The notes beneath the pieces were generated by a model that was not told the origin of the DNA, made no database searches, and saw only the letters and a list, made by a program, of their open reading frames with translations. Below are positions 54,147-64,000 of a stretch of 64,000 nucleotides of DNA, in pieces. The position numbers and the translations under genes are program-made. This DNA is from an uncultured Opitutia bacterium. GTDB lineage: Bacteria > Verrucomicrobiota > Verrucomicrobiia > Opitutales > Opitutaceae. The stretch spans positions 33,600-97,599 of the forward strand of contig CAIQKV010000056.1 in NCBI GenBank assembly GCA_903872505.1. The letters run 5' to 3'. Numbering within the stretch: the stretch's first letter is position 1; each line of letters starts with the position of its first letter.

Positions 54147-55409
54147 TCAGGCGTACCGGTCGGGATCGAGCGTGGCGAGCGGGATGGATGGTTTTTTCCC
54201 GCCGAGAATTTCGGCGACGAGCAGGCCCGTGCTGGGTGCCATCGTGACGCCGAGCATCGCGTGGCCGCAGGCGGCGGTGAGATTGGGATGGCGACCGAAG
54301 CGGCCGATGTAGGGCAACCCGTCGGGTGAGACGGGGCGCAGGCCGGACCACGGCTTGATCCCGGCAAAATCCTCGGCGGTGAATTCCGGGAAATATGCCG
54401 GCACGGCGTCGATGATCTGCTGCACCCGCTCGGGCCGGATCCGGTCGTTGATGCCGCTGATCTCCATCGTGCCGCCGAACCGCAGCTGGTTGCCCATGGG
54501 CGTCACCGCCACGCGGCGCTCGGTGAGGATCAGCGGCTTGGTCAGCCGGAACCGCGGCCGCTCGAGGGTGAGGCTGTAGCCCTTGCCCGCCTGCAGCGGC
54601 AGGCGAACGTCCAATCCCGCGATCATCCCTGGCGACCAGGAGCCGGCTGCGAGCACGAACTCGTCCGCGGTCAACTCGCCCGCCGTCGTCTGCACGCCGG
54701 TCACGCGCCCGCCGGCGGTGCGCCAGCCCGTGACGCTCGTGCTCCAGCGGAAAGTGACGCCCAGCGGCTTGAGCAGCCCCACCAGCGCCGGCATGAACTT
54801 GCGCGGCGACAGGTGCGCGTCGTTCGGAAAATAGACCGAGCCGGCGACCTCGAGCCGGGTGCCGGGTTCGAGCTCCGCCGTTTGCCGCGCGTCGAGCACC
54901 CGCGCCTCGACCCCGAGCTCGTTGGCCAGCTTAGCCAGGCCGTGCGTCTCATGGTCGAGGCACTCCTGGGTCTGGCAGAGGTTGAGCAGGCCTTCCTGCC
55001 GGAGCTCGAAGGCGTTGCCGGTGAGGCCGGCCAGTTCCAGGAAGAGCTTGCGGCCGCCCAGGCAGAGATCGCGCAGTACGGGCGCGGTGCGCGCGGTGTG
55101 CTCCGGCGTGCAGGCGCGCGCAAACAACCAGCCCCAGCGCATCAGGTCGGCGTCGAGCCGCGGCTTGATGTAGAACGGGCTGCGCGAGCTCAGCATCCAT
55201 TTCAGGCCGTTCCAGACCATGCCCGGCGCCGCGAGCGGGATGACGTGGCTCGGCGAGACATAGCCGGCGCTGCCCTGCGCGCAGGAGTCGGCGTCCTCCG
55301 CGTTCCGCTCGACCACGGTCACCGCCCAGCCCTCGCGGGCCAGGTAGTACGCGCAGCTGAGGCCGACTATGCCGCCGCCGCAGATGATGACTGATTTCGA
55401 AGAGCTCAT
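54147..55409 (-). CDS. D-hydroxyproline dehydrogenase/oxidase (DadA-like FAD protein)
   Basis: 420-residue FAD-dependent D-amino acid dehydrogenase. The Rossmann motif VIICGGGIVGLSCAYYLAREG is at the N-terminus, with AQGSAGYVSPSHVIPLAAPGM and the C-terminal FAD motif GLRPVSPDGLPYIGRF and CGHAMLGVTMAPSTG. In this operon it should oxidise cis-4-hydroxy-D-proline to 1-pyrroline-4-hydroxy-2-carboxylate. ATG 55409 follows the epimerase stop by 1 bp. Confidence 0.9.
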   Translation of the reverse strand: MSSSKSVIICGGGIVGLSCAYYLAREGWAVTVVERNAEDADSCAQGSAGYVSPSHVIPLAAPGMVWNGLKWMLSSRSPFYIKPRLDADLMRWGWLFARACTPEHTARTAPVLRDLCLGGRKLFLELAGLTGNAFELRQEGLLNLCQTQECLDHETHGLAKLANELGVEARVLDARQTAELEPGTRLEVAGSVYFPNDAHLSPRKFMPALVGLLKPLGVTFRWSTSVTGWRTAGGRVTGVQTTAGELTADEFVLAAGSWSPGMIAGLDVRLPLQAGKGYSLTLERPRFRLTKPLILTERRVAVTPMGNQLRFGGTMEISGINDRIRPERVQQIIDAVPAYFPEFTAEDFAGIKPWSGLRPVSPDGLPYIGRFGRHPNLTAACGHAMLGVTMAPSTGLLVAEILGGKKPSIPLATLDPDRYA

Positions 55410-55410
55410 G

Positions 55411-56349
55411 TCAGCGGATCCCCCAGCAGAACGGGTCACGCGGATCGAGCAGCTGGACGCCCTCGGCGGTGACAAAGGCGGTGCCGGTGATGGTCGGGGC
55501 AACCTCGCCCTTCGCGCGGTCGAGCCAGCGGTAGCGGCCGGAGAACGTGCTGCCGATCACGCTCTCCTGCACCCAGGCGTCGCCCTCGGCGAGTTTTCCG
55601 TCCGCCGCGAGGCAGGCAAGCTTGGCGCTCGTGCCGGTGCCGCAGGGCGAACGGTCATAGGCGTTGCCGGGGCACAGGACAAAATTGCGGCTGGACGCTC
55701 CCGCCTGCGCTGCCGGCCCGAAGAGCTCCACGTGGTCCACCTCGGAAAAACCCTGCTGGTTGGCCGCCTGGCGGATGCGGCGGGTGTAGTCGGTCAGCTG
55801 TTCCAGGTTCGCGAGGTCGAGGGCCAAACCGTGCTGCGCGACGAGGAAAAACCAGTTGCCGCCCCAGGCCACGTCGCCGCGCACCTCGCCCACGCCGGGC
55901 ACGTCGAGCGCGACGTTGGCGGCCTGGCGGTAGCTGGCGACGTTGCCGACCGAGATCTCGCCGCCCGCATGCAGCTCGGCCTCGACCGCGCCCACGGGAG
56001 TGTCGATCCGCACCTTGCCCGGCGGAATCCTGCCCAGATGCCGCAGCGAGGCCACGAGGCCCATGGTGCCGTGGCCGCACATGCCGAGACAGCCGACGTT
56101 GTTGAAAAAAATGACGCCGAACTGGCAGTCCGCCCGGTGCGGCGGCACGAGCAGGGCGCCGACGACCGTGTCCGAGCCGCGCGGCTCGTTCACGATGGCG
56201 GTGCGCCAGGCGTCGAATTTCTCCCGAAACCGCCCCACCCGCTCCGCCAGCGGGCCGCCGCCAAGGGCAGGACCGCCCTCGAGCACCAGCCGCGTGGGCT
56301 CCCCACCGGTGTGGGAATCGATGATGCGGATGCGCGGAAGGCCGGCCAT
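55411..56349 (-). CDS. 4-hydroxyproline 2-epimerase
   Basis: 312-residue proline-racemase-family enzyme. Both catalytic cysteines are present: C91 (CLGMCGHGTMG) and C236 (DRSPCGTGTSAK). That distinguishes it from trans-3-hydroxyproline dehydratases, which have Thr or Ser at the second position. The start IRIIDSHTGGEPTRLV is typical. It inverts trans-4-hydroxy-L-proline to cis-4-hydroxy-D-proline and is the first gene of the operon. ATG 56349 is the only start fitting the family N-terminus. Confidence 0.93.
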   Translation of the reverse strand: MAGLPRIRIIDSHTGGEPTRLVLEGGPALGGGPLAERVGRFREKFDAWRTAIVNEPRGSDTVVGALLVPPHRADCQFGVIFFNNVGCLGMCGHGTMGLVASLRHLGRIPPGKVRIDTPVGAVEAELHAGGEISVGNVASYRQAANVALDVPGVGEVRGDVAWGGNWFFLVAQHGLALDLANLEQLTDYTRRIRQAANQQGFSEVDHVELFGPAAQAGASSRNFVLCPGNAYDRSPCGTGTSAKLACLAADGKLAEGDAWVQESVIGSTFSGRYRWLDRAKGEVAPTITGTAFVTAEGVQLLDPRDPFCWGIR

Positions 56350-56457
56350 GGGGGAATTGCATGGGGGGCGGCGCAAAAAGCAACGCCGGGCTCGGGCGGA
56401 ATCCGCGGCGCAGTTCCGGCACGCCCATCCGCCGGCGTCAAGCCGATGGCCCGGGCA

Positions 56458-56492
56458 AGAAAAAGGCCGGCCCCGTTTGCACGGAGCCGGCC
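56458..56492 (-). terminator. Rho-independent terminator after the second PII gene
   Basis: On the minus strand GGCCGGC (56492-56486) pairs with GCCGGCC (56471-56465), extended by an inner CCGT/ACGG pairing and followed by TTTTTCTT. It lies 34 bp after the PII stop and separates the nitrogen genes from the hydroxyproline operon downstream. Confidence 0.8.
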
Positions 56493-56525
56493 GTCCCAAC
56501 CCAGAGATTCAGTCCGCGGGCCGCC

Positions 56526-56876
<351 letters not shown>

Positions 56877-56882
56877 TTAAGG

Positions 56883-58334
56883 TTAGGAAGCGTAGCCTTC
56901 TTCACCGTGTTCGTTGGTGTCGAGACCCTGGCGCTCGACCTCCTCGGTCGGCCGCAATCCGATGGTGGCCTTGACGAGATAAGCGATGATGACCGTGGCC
57001 AGGACCGCGAGCACCAGCGTGATGCCGATGGCCTTCAGCTGGGCGCCCCAGAGGCCGCCGTTGGTGACGAGCTTGGCCAGGCCGTTCTTCACGGCGGGAG
57101 CGCCGGTCAGGTTGGCGTTGACGGAGCCGGCCACGAGGATGCCGGTCAGCAGCGCCCCGAGGGTGCCGCCGACGGCGTGGACGCCGAAGGTGTCGAGGGC
57201 GTCGTCATAGCCGAACTTCGCCTTGAGCTTGGTGCAGGCCAGGTAAGGCACCACCGCGGCGAGCACGCCGATGATGACGGCGCCGGTGCTGTTGACGAAG
57301 CCGCAGGCGGGCGTGATGACGACCAAGCCGGCGACCGCGCCGGAGCAGAAGCCGAGGATGGAGGCGTGCCCGCGGAAGATCTTTTCAATCGCGCCCCAGG
57401 TGAAGGCGGCGACGGCGGTGGCAAGCGTGGTGGTGGTGAAGGCGTTGGCGGCGACCCCGTCAGCCGCGACGGCCGAGCCGGCGTTGAAGCCGTACCAGCC
57501 GACCCAGAGCATGCCGGTGCCGACCATGCAGAGCACCATGTTGTGCGGGGCCATCTTTTCCTTCCCGAAGCCGACGCGCGGCCCGAGGATGAGGCAGAGG
57601 ATAAGCGCGGACCAGCCGGAGCTCATGTGCACCACGGTGCCGCCGGCGAAGTCGATCGCGGGGATCTTCGCGTCGCCGTTCCAGACGCCGTTCATCAGGC
57701 CGCTGGAGCCCCAGATCATGTGGGCCAGCGGGAAATAGACCACGAACATCCAGACCAGGACAAACGCCATGATCGCCGTGAACTTCATGCGCTCGGCGAT
57801 GGCGCCCACGATCAGCGCGGGCGTGATGATCGCGAACATGAGCTGGTACATCGAGAAGACGTTATGGGACACCCAGTAGGCGTAGTTGGTGTTGGGCGCC
57901 GAGGTGACGTCCTTCAGGAAGAAAAACTCCGAACCGCCCAGGTACGGGCTGTTGAAATTGGACCCGAACACCAGGCTGTAGCCGAAGGCCCACCAGAGGA
58001 TCGTGACGAGGCCGGTGATGCCCAGGCACTGCGCGAGCACCGAGAGCACGTTTTTCCGGCGGACCAGGCCGCCGTAGAACAGGGCCAGGCCGGGCAGCGT
58101 CATGAAGAGCACCAGGGCGGTGCTGGTCATCATCCAGGCATTGTGGCCGGGGCCGGGCACGCCGGTCAGGCTTTTGCCGGGATCGCCGTTGTTAACATAG
58201 GCCTCGAGAGCGGCGAGGCGCTCATCCGTGGTGGGAGCGGCAGGTGGTGTGGTCTGCGCTACGGCGGTCAGGCTGAGGAAACAGCCCAGACACGCGAACA
58301 GGACACTGCGAAGAAGACGCTGGGGAGTATGCAT
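56883..58334 (-). CDS. amtB: Ammonium transporter AmtB
   Basis: 483-residue Amt/Rh channel with a cleavable signal peptide (ACLGCFLSLTAVAQ), a short periplasmic linker, then 11 transmembrane helices: GPGHNAWMMTSTALVLFMT, ALFYGGLVRRKNVLS, FAGGTVVHMSSGWSAL (pore His) and FGVHAVGGTLGAL (second pore His). It conducts ammonium and is blocked by PII. ATG 58334 was chosen over GTG 58340. It sits between two PII genes. Confidence 0.95.
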   Translation of the reverse strand: MHTPQRLLRSVLFACLGCFLSLTAVAQTTPPAAPTTDERLAALEAYVNNGDPGKSLTGVPGPGHNAWMMTSTALVLFMTLPGLALFYGGLVRRKNVLSVLAQCLGITGLVTILWWAFGYSLVFGSNFNSPYLGGSEFFFLKDVTSAPNTNYAYWVSHNVFSMYQLMFAIITPALIVGAIAERMKFTAIMAFVLVWMFVVYFPLAHMIWGSSGLMNGVWNGDAKIPAIDFAGGTVVHMSSGWSALILCLILGPRVGFGKEKMAPHNMVLCMVGTGMLWVGWYGFNAGSAVAADGVAANAFTTTTLATAVAAFTWGAIEKIFRGHASILGFCSGAVAGLVVITPACGFVNSTGAVIIGVLAAVVPYLACTKLKAKFGYDDALDTFGVHAVGGTLGALLTGILVAGSVNANLTGAPAVKNGLAKLVTNGGLWGAQLKAIGITLVLAVLATVIIAYLVKATIGLRPTEEVERQGLDTNEHGEEGYAS

Positions 58335-58392
58335 GGTCACCGCCCCCTAAGCAGCACCCATGCCACAACGCCCCCGACGCGCGTCATTCCCC

Positions 58393-58427
58393 CAAAACAA
58401 AGGGCCGGCCCCCTGCGGAACCGGCCC
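58393..58427 (-). terminator. Terminator-like hairpin between PII copy 1 and amtB
   Basis: GGGCCGG/CCGGCCC 7-bp stem (58427-58421 with 58408-58402), 12-nt loop, then TTTGTTTT on the minus strand, 24 bp after the PII stop and upstream of amtB. It may make amtB expression partly independent of the first PII gene. Confidence 0.7.
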
Positions 58428-58450
58428 GAAAATAAATCCGGCGGGAAGGC

Positions 58451-60635
<2,185 letters not shown>

Positions 60636-60721
60636 GTAAAGTCCGTGTGGAGCGGGAGAGCTAAGCGGACTGCCGCGCCCGCGGGCAAATAGAATTTAAC
60701 CGGATCCGCGGGCGAGGCGGA

Positions 60722-60889
60722 CTATTCAAGTTCGTCCGCCAGCTGGAGCAGCTGCTGGGCCAGCTCCCGCGCGGCGTCCGCGGTGAGTTCCACCGGGTCG
60801 CCGAACGTGGCCACCGCCTTGAGCCGGAGCACACCCGCGGACGGGTCCAGCTCCAGCGTCAGGTCAGCTTCATGGTCGTTTGAGGTCAT
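60722..60889 (-). CDS. Small protein of 55 residues, translationally coupled
   Basis: Short gene starting MTSNDHEADLTLELDPSAG and ending QQLLQLADELE. Its ATG overlaps the stop of the upstream secreted-protein gene by 4 nt (ATGA), and the third codon positions are strongly GC-biased like real genes here. The composition is acidic, with a predicted beta strand pair (LTLELD, VLRLKAVATF) then an amphipathic helix (ADAARELAQQLLQLADEL). No family recognised. Confidence 0.65.
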   Translation of the reverse strand: MTSNDHEADLTLELDPSAGVLRLKAVATFGDPVELTADAARELAQQLLQLADELE

Positions 60890-61383
60890 AGTCGGATTCT
60901 CCCCTTGGGCAAAGGAGCCTCGTAGGCGATGCTCAGGGCCGCAAATCCTCGTTCCAGGGGCGTCCAGGTCAGCAGGATGATGGTCTGGGCGACCTTCCAG
61001 GTGAGCTGCAGCGACTCGGAGTTGCGGGTGGAATACTCGAGGCCGTAGTTCTTGCGCAGGATGTCGCGGAATTTCTCGAATTCCTTGACCGGGATCTCCC
61101 CGGCCTCGCCGAGCGTCACCACGGCCAGCTGTCCCTCCTTGAAAAAGAAGCCCACCTTGAACGTGTGCCCGGCGATGGCCGTTTCGTCCAACTCCAGCAG
61201 TTGCGCGCCGCGTCCGGCGGGCAGGACGTTTTCCACCTCAGGCGCATGGACGTCCGGGAACACCCGCTTGACGTCCTCCACGGACATGCCGGCGGTGGTG
61301 CCCGGCCAGAGTGTCTGGGCGTGAAGCGCGCCGGCCGCCAGCAAACCCAGCGCCCAGCCGGTGAGGCGGAGGAAGGACTTCAT
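60886..61383 (-). CDS. Secreted protein of unknown function
   Basis: 165 residues with a signal peptide (FLRLTGWALGLLAAGALHAQ) and a soluble alpha/beta domain with GMSVEDVKRVFPDVHAPE, which resembles small periplasmic proteins whose N-terminal motif precedes a sheet, but no named family is certain. It starts 4 bp after gpmI and overlaps the 55-residue gene by 4 nt. Confidence 0.75.
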   Translation of the reverse strand: MKSFLRLTGWALGLLAAGALHAQTLWPGTTAGMSVEDVKRVFPDVHAPEVENVLPAGRGAQLLELDETAIAGHTFKVGFFFKEGQLAVVTLGEAGEIPVKEFEKFRDILRKNYGLEYSTRNSESLQLTWKVAQTIILLTWTPLERGFAALSIAYEAPLPKGRIRL

Positions 61384-61387
61384 GGCG

Positions 61388-62974
61388 TCAGGCCGGCAGC
61401 AGCAGGCTCCGGCCGGTCATTTCGGCCGGCTGCGGCAGCCCCATCAGCGCCAGCAGCGTCGGCGCGAGGTCCGCCAGCCGGCCGCCGGCGCGCAGCTGCG
61501 TCTTGCCCGCGGTCAGGCCCTCGCCGACCACGAAGACTTCCACGGGATTCAAGGTGTGCGAGGTGTGCGGCGCATTGTGGACGAAATCCCACATCTGCTC
61601 GCAATTACCGTGGTCGGCGCAAATGACGGCCTTGCCGCCCATCTTGGCCAGCGCGGCCAGCAGCTCCCCCACCCCGCGATCGGTCGCCTCCACCGCCTTG
61701 ACCGCCGCCGGTAGCGAGCCGGTGTGGCCGACCATGTCGGGATTGGCGTAATTCACCACGATCAGGGCGTACTTGCCGGAGAGAATGGCAGCGCTGGCCA
61801 GCCGGGTGACCTCCGCCGCGGACATCTCGGGCTGCAGGTCGTACGTCGCCACCTTCGGGCTCGGCGGGCACGCGCGCTCCTCGCCGGGGAACGGCGTGCT
61901 GCGGTAGTTGTTGAAGAAAAACGTCACGTGCGGGTTCTTTTCCGTCTCCGCGCAGCGGAACTGGGCCAGGCCCGCGTCGCTCACGACCGCGCCGAGGATG
62001 TTTTTCAGCGGCGCAGGCTTCATCGCGATGACATGCACCGGCAGGCCCGCCTCGTACTCGGTCATCGTCGCGTAGTAGAGGTCGAGTTTCGGGCCGCGGT
62101 CGAAGCCCTTGAAATCATCCAGCACGAACGCCTTCGTGATCTCGCGCGGACGGTCGCCGCGGTAGTTGTAGAACAGCACGGCGTCGCCGTTGCCGATCAC
62201 GGCCAGCGGCCTGCCGTCCGGGCCGGTCACCGCCGTCGGGGCGACGAACTCGTCGCCCTTCTGCGTCGCGGTCAGCGGCGCATCGTAGTACTGCTGCACC
62301 GCCGCCTCCGCGCTCGGGGCGGTCGCGACCGCCTTCCGGCCCGTGAGCAGGTCGTAGGCCAGCTGCACGCGGTCCCACCGGTTGTCCCGGTCCATCGCCC
62401 AGAAGCGCCCGCAGACGCTGGCGATCCGGCCGACGCCGATCTTTTGGCATTCCGCATCCACTTCCCGGACGTAGCGGATGCCGCTCGTCGGCGGCGTGTC
62501 CCGGCCGTCGGTGAACGCGTGGATGAACACTTCCGCGACGCCGTCCGCCTTCGCCTGCCGCAGGATGCCGTAAAGGTGCTCCAGCATGCCGTGCACGCCG
62601 GCGTCGGAGACGATGCCCATGAGGTGCAGCCGCGAATGGCGGGATTTCACCCGCTCGACCGCGGCGCGCCACACGGGGTTGGCCGCCAGGCGCTTTTCGG
62701 AAAACAGCTTGTTCAGCCGGACCAGCTCCTGGTCCACGATCCGGCCCGCGCCGATGTTCTCGTGGCCGACCTCGCTGTTGCCCATCACGCCGTCGGGCAG
62801 GCCGACATCCAGCCCGCTGGTCGCGATCAGGGTGTGCGGGTAGCGCGCGCGCAACGTGTCATCGCAGGCCTTCTTCGCCTGCACGGTGGCGTTGAACTTG
62901 TCCTGCGACGGGTCGGGATTCTTGCCCCAGCCATCGCGGATGACGAGGAGGACGGGCATGCGGGAGTTGGCCAT
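61388..62974 (-). CDS. gpmI: 2,3-bisphosphoglycerate-independent phosphoglycerate mutase
   Basis: 528-residue iPGM of the alkaline phosphatase superfamily. Metal Asp is in LVIRDGWGKNP, the catalytic Ser in VMGNSEVGHENIGAGR, substrate residues in HAFTDGRDTPPTS, and the second metal cluster in NYANPDMVGHTG and ICADHGNCEQM. It interconverts 3- and 2-phosphoglycerate. ATG 62974 was chosen; the frame extends upstream without conservation. It is divergent from hemH. Confidence 0.95.
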   Translation of the reverse strand: MANSRMPVLLVIRDGWGKNPDPSQDKFNATVQAKKACDDTLRARYPHTLIATSGLDVGLPDGVMGNSEVGHENIGAGRIVDQELVRLNKLFSEKRLAANPVWRAAVERVKSRHSRLHLMGIVSDAGVHGMLEHLYGILRQAKADGVAEVFIHAFTDGRDTPPTSGIRYVREVDAECQKIGVGRIASVCGRFWAMDRDNRWDRVQLAYDLLTGRKAVATAPSAEAAVQQYYDAPLTATQKGDEFVAPTAVTGPDGRPLAVIGNGDAVLFYNYRGDRPREITKAFVLDDFKGFDRGPKLDLYYATMTEYEAGLPVHVIAMKPAPLKNILGAVVSDAGLAQFRCAETEKNPHVTFFFNNYRSTPFPGEERACPPSPKVATYDLQPEMSAAEVTRLASAAILSGKYALIVVNYANPDMVGHTGSLPAAVKAVEATDRGVGELLAALAKMGGKAVICADHGNCEQMWDFVHNAPHTSHTLNPVEVFVVGEGLTAGKTQLRAGGRLADLAPTLLALMGLPQPAEMTGRSLLLPA

Positions 62975-63051
62975 GGGAAGATGAGCCCCTACGGAACGCC
63001 GCTTCACGACGTTTGACAACACTTCGCGTTGCGCCGACGAATTTTGCCGCC

Positions 63052-64000
63052 ATGCCGCTCCGCGCCATCCTCCTCGTCAATCTCGGCTCGCCCGACTCCC
63101 CCACCGTGCCCGCGGTGCGCCGCTACCTGCGCGAGTTTCTCGGCGACGAGCGCGTCCTCGATCTGCCCGCGCCGGCGCGGTGGCTGCTGCTCGAGGGCAT
63201 CATCCTGCGCACGCGGCCGAAGGCCTCCGCCCACGCCTACGCCACCGTCTGGACCAAGGAGGGCTCGCCGCTCGTCGTCACCTCGCAGCGGGTGCAGTCG
63301 GCCCTCGCGGCCGCGCTCGGCCCGGAGACCCCGGTGTACCTCGCGATGCGCTACGGCACGCCGTCCATTGCCAGCGTCGTCGCCCGGCTCGCCGCCGACG
63401 GCGTGCAGGAGGTGCTGCTCTTCCCGCAGTATCCCCACTACGCGATGTCCTCGTGGGAGACGGTCGTGGTCCGCGCCATGGAGGAGTTCGCCCGGCAGGC
63501 GCCCGCCATCCGCGTGTCCACCGTCCAGCCGTTCTACGCCGACGCCGACTACATCGGCGCGCTCCACGCCGTGGCCGCGCCCCACCTCGCGGCGGGCTAC
63601 GATCACCTGCTCTTCAGCTATCACGGCCTGCCGGTGCGGCACATGCGCAAGGCCGACTCGTCCCGCGCGCACTGCATGACCGTGGCCAACTGCTGCGCGA
63701 CCTGCTCGCCCGCCCACGCCACCTGCTACCGCGCCCAATGCCTCGCCACCACGCGCGCCCTCGCGCAGCGGGCCGGCCTCGACCCCGCGCGGCATTCGGT
63801 CTCGTTCCAGTCGCGGCTTGCCGGGGAGCCTTGGCTGGAGCCGTTCACCGACCGGGTGCTGGAGCGCCTGCCGCAGGCCGGGGTGAAAAACCTGCTCGTG
63901 ATCTGTCCCGCCTTCGTGACCGACTGCCTCGAGACGCTGGAGGAGATCGCCGTCCGGGGGCGCGACTCGTTCCTCGGCGCCGGCGGGACGAAGTTCGCCC
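63052..64000 (+). CDS. hemH: Ferrochelatase (partial, 3' end outside window)
   Basis: First 316 residues of ferrochelatase, which inserts iron into protoporphyrin: ILLVNLGSPDSP, VYLAMRYGTPSI, LFPQYPHYAMSSWE, the catalytic His in FSYHGLPVRH, and VICPAFVTDCLETLEEI. Between residues about 205 and 230 lies a Cys-rich stretch with six cysteines (for example ANCCATC and CYRAQC), known from some proteobacterial ferrochelatases and possibly an iron-sulfur or metal site. It continues past the right edge. Confidence 0.94.
   Translation, partial: MPLRAILLVNLGSPDSPTVPAVRRYLREFLGDERVLDLPAPARWLLLEGIILRTRPKASAHAYATVWTKEGSPLVVTSQRVQSALAAALGPETPVYLAMRYGTPSIASVVARLAADGVQEVLLFPQYPHYAMSSWETVVVRAMEEFARQAPAIRVSTVQPFYADADYIGALHAVAAPHLAAGYDHLLFSYHGLPVRHMRKADSSRAHCMTVANCCATCSPAHATCYRAQCLATTRALAQRAGLDPARHSVSFQSRLAGEPWLEPFTDRVLERLPQAGVKNLLVICPAFVTDCLETLEEIAVRGRDSFLGAGGTKFA

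Overview
The window is very GC-rich chromosomal DNA from a Gram-negative bacterium: it encodes an outer-membrane porin, a Kdo transferase, a Wza-like export lipoprotein and lipid-remodelling enzymes. Gene content and repeat style fit Verrucomicrobiota, most likely Opitutaceae (Opitutus/Lacunisphaera type). That placement is inferred from recognition, not from a search. It carries about 55 protein genes, one tRNA-Leu, no rRNA, no CRISPR array and no recognisable transposase or phage gene. Genes are densely packed: I find no gene-free stretch over 300 bp, and many neighbours overlap by 4 nt (ATGA).

Layout. 1-6936 (minus): phosphate regulon, read as porin - pstS - pstC - pstA - pstB - phoU - phoB (cut by the left edge), with a Pho-box-like repeat before the porin and a terminator hairpin between pstS and pstC. 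7067-9360 (minus): ClC channel coupled to an EIIA-type PTS protein. 9376-11994 (minus): SNF2 ATPase. 12214-16239 (plus): four overlapping genes (GT4 glycosyltransferase, MGDG-synthase-like glycosyltransferase, diacylglycerol-kinase-like protein, PlcP/LpxH-type phosphoesterase) that look like a phospholipid-to-glycolipid operon, facing waaA. 17621-20192 (minus): tetR - fabF-like - yjdF-like. 20481-29326 (plus): HIT protein, phoH - pgpH - ybeY, a compositionally foreign cassette-like gene, DUF502, recO, and a nuclease-XPD helicase fusion. 29323-32390 (minus): gntR - ABC ATPase - permease, with a clear operator. 32534-39807 (plus): S9 peptidase, pyrR-pyrB-pyrC, CPBP protease, thiL, tsaE. 39821-43774 (minus): thioesterase-like protein, a large unknown protein, tRNA-Leu, pyrD. 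43959-46886 (plus): acidic-tail unknown, export lipoprotein, amino acid permease. 46992-51564: hemB (minus), then cysS and thrS (plus). 51655-56349 (minus): a complete trans-4-hydroxy-L-proline degradation operon. 56526-58789 (minus): PII - amtB - PII. 58848-62974 (minus): aspS, a 55-residue small gene, a secreted unknown, gpmI. 63052-64000 (plus): hemH, cut by the right edge.

The most distinctive signals are: (i) a low-GC gene between ybeY and the DUF502 gene bracketed by exactly complementary 7-mers that match integron attC core-site consensus; (ii) several families of short dispersed or tandem repeats between genes, two of which also appear in frame inside ybeY and recO; (iii) the lipid-remodelling operon in the same window as the pst/pho genes; (iv) a PD-(D/E)XK nuclease fused to an iron-sulfur XPD/DinG helicase; and (v) palindromic operators directly upstream of the gntR and tetR genes.
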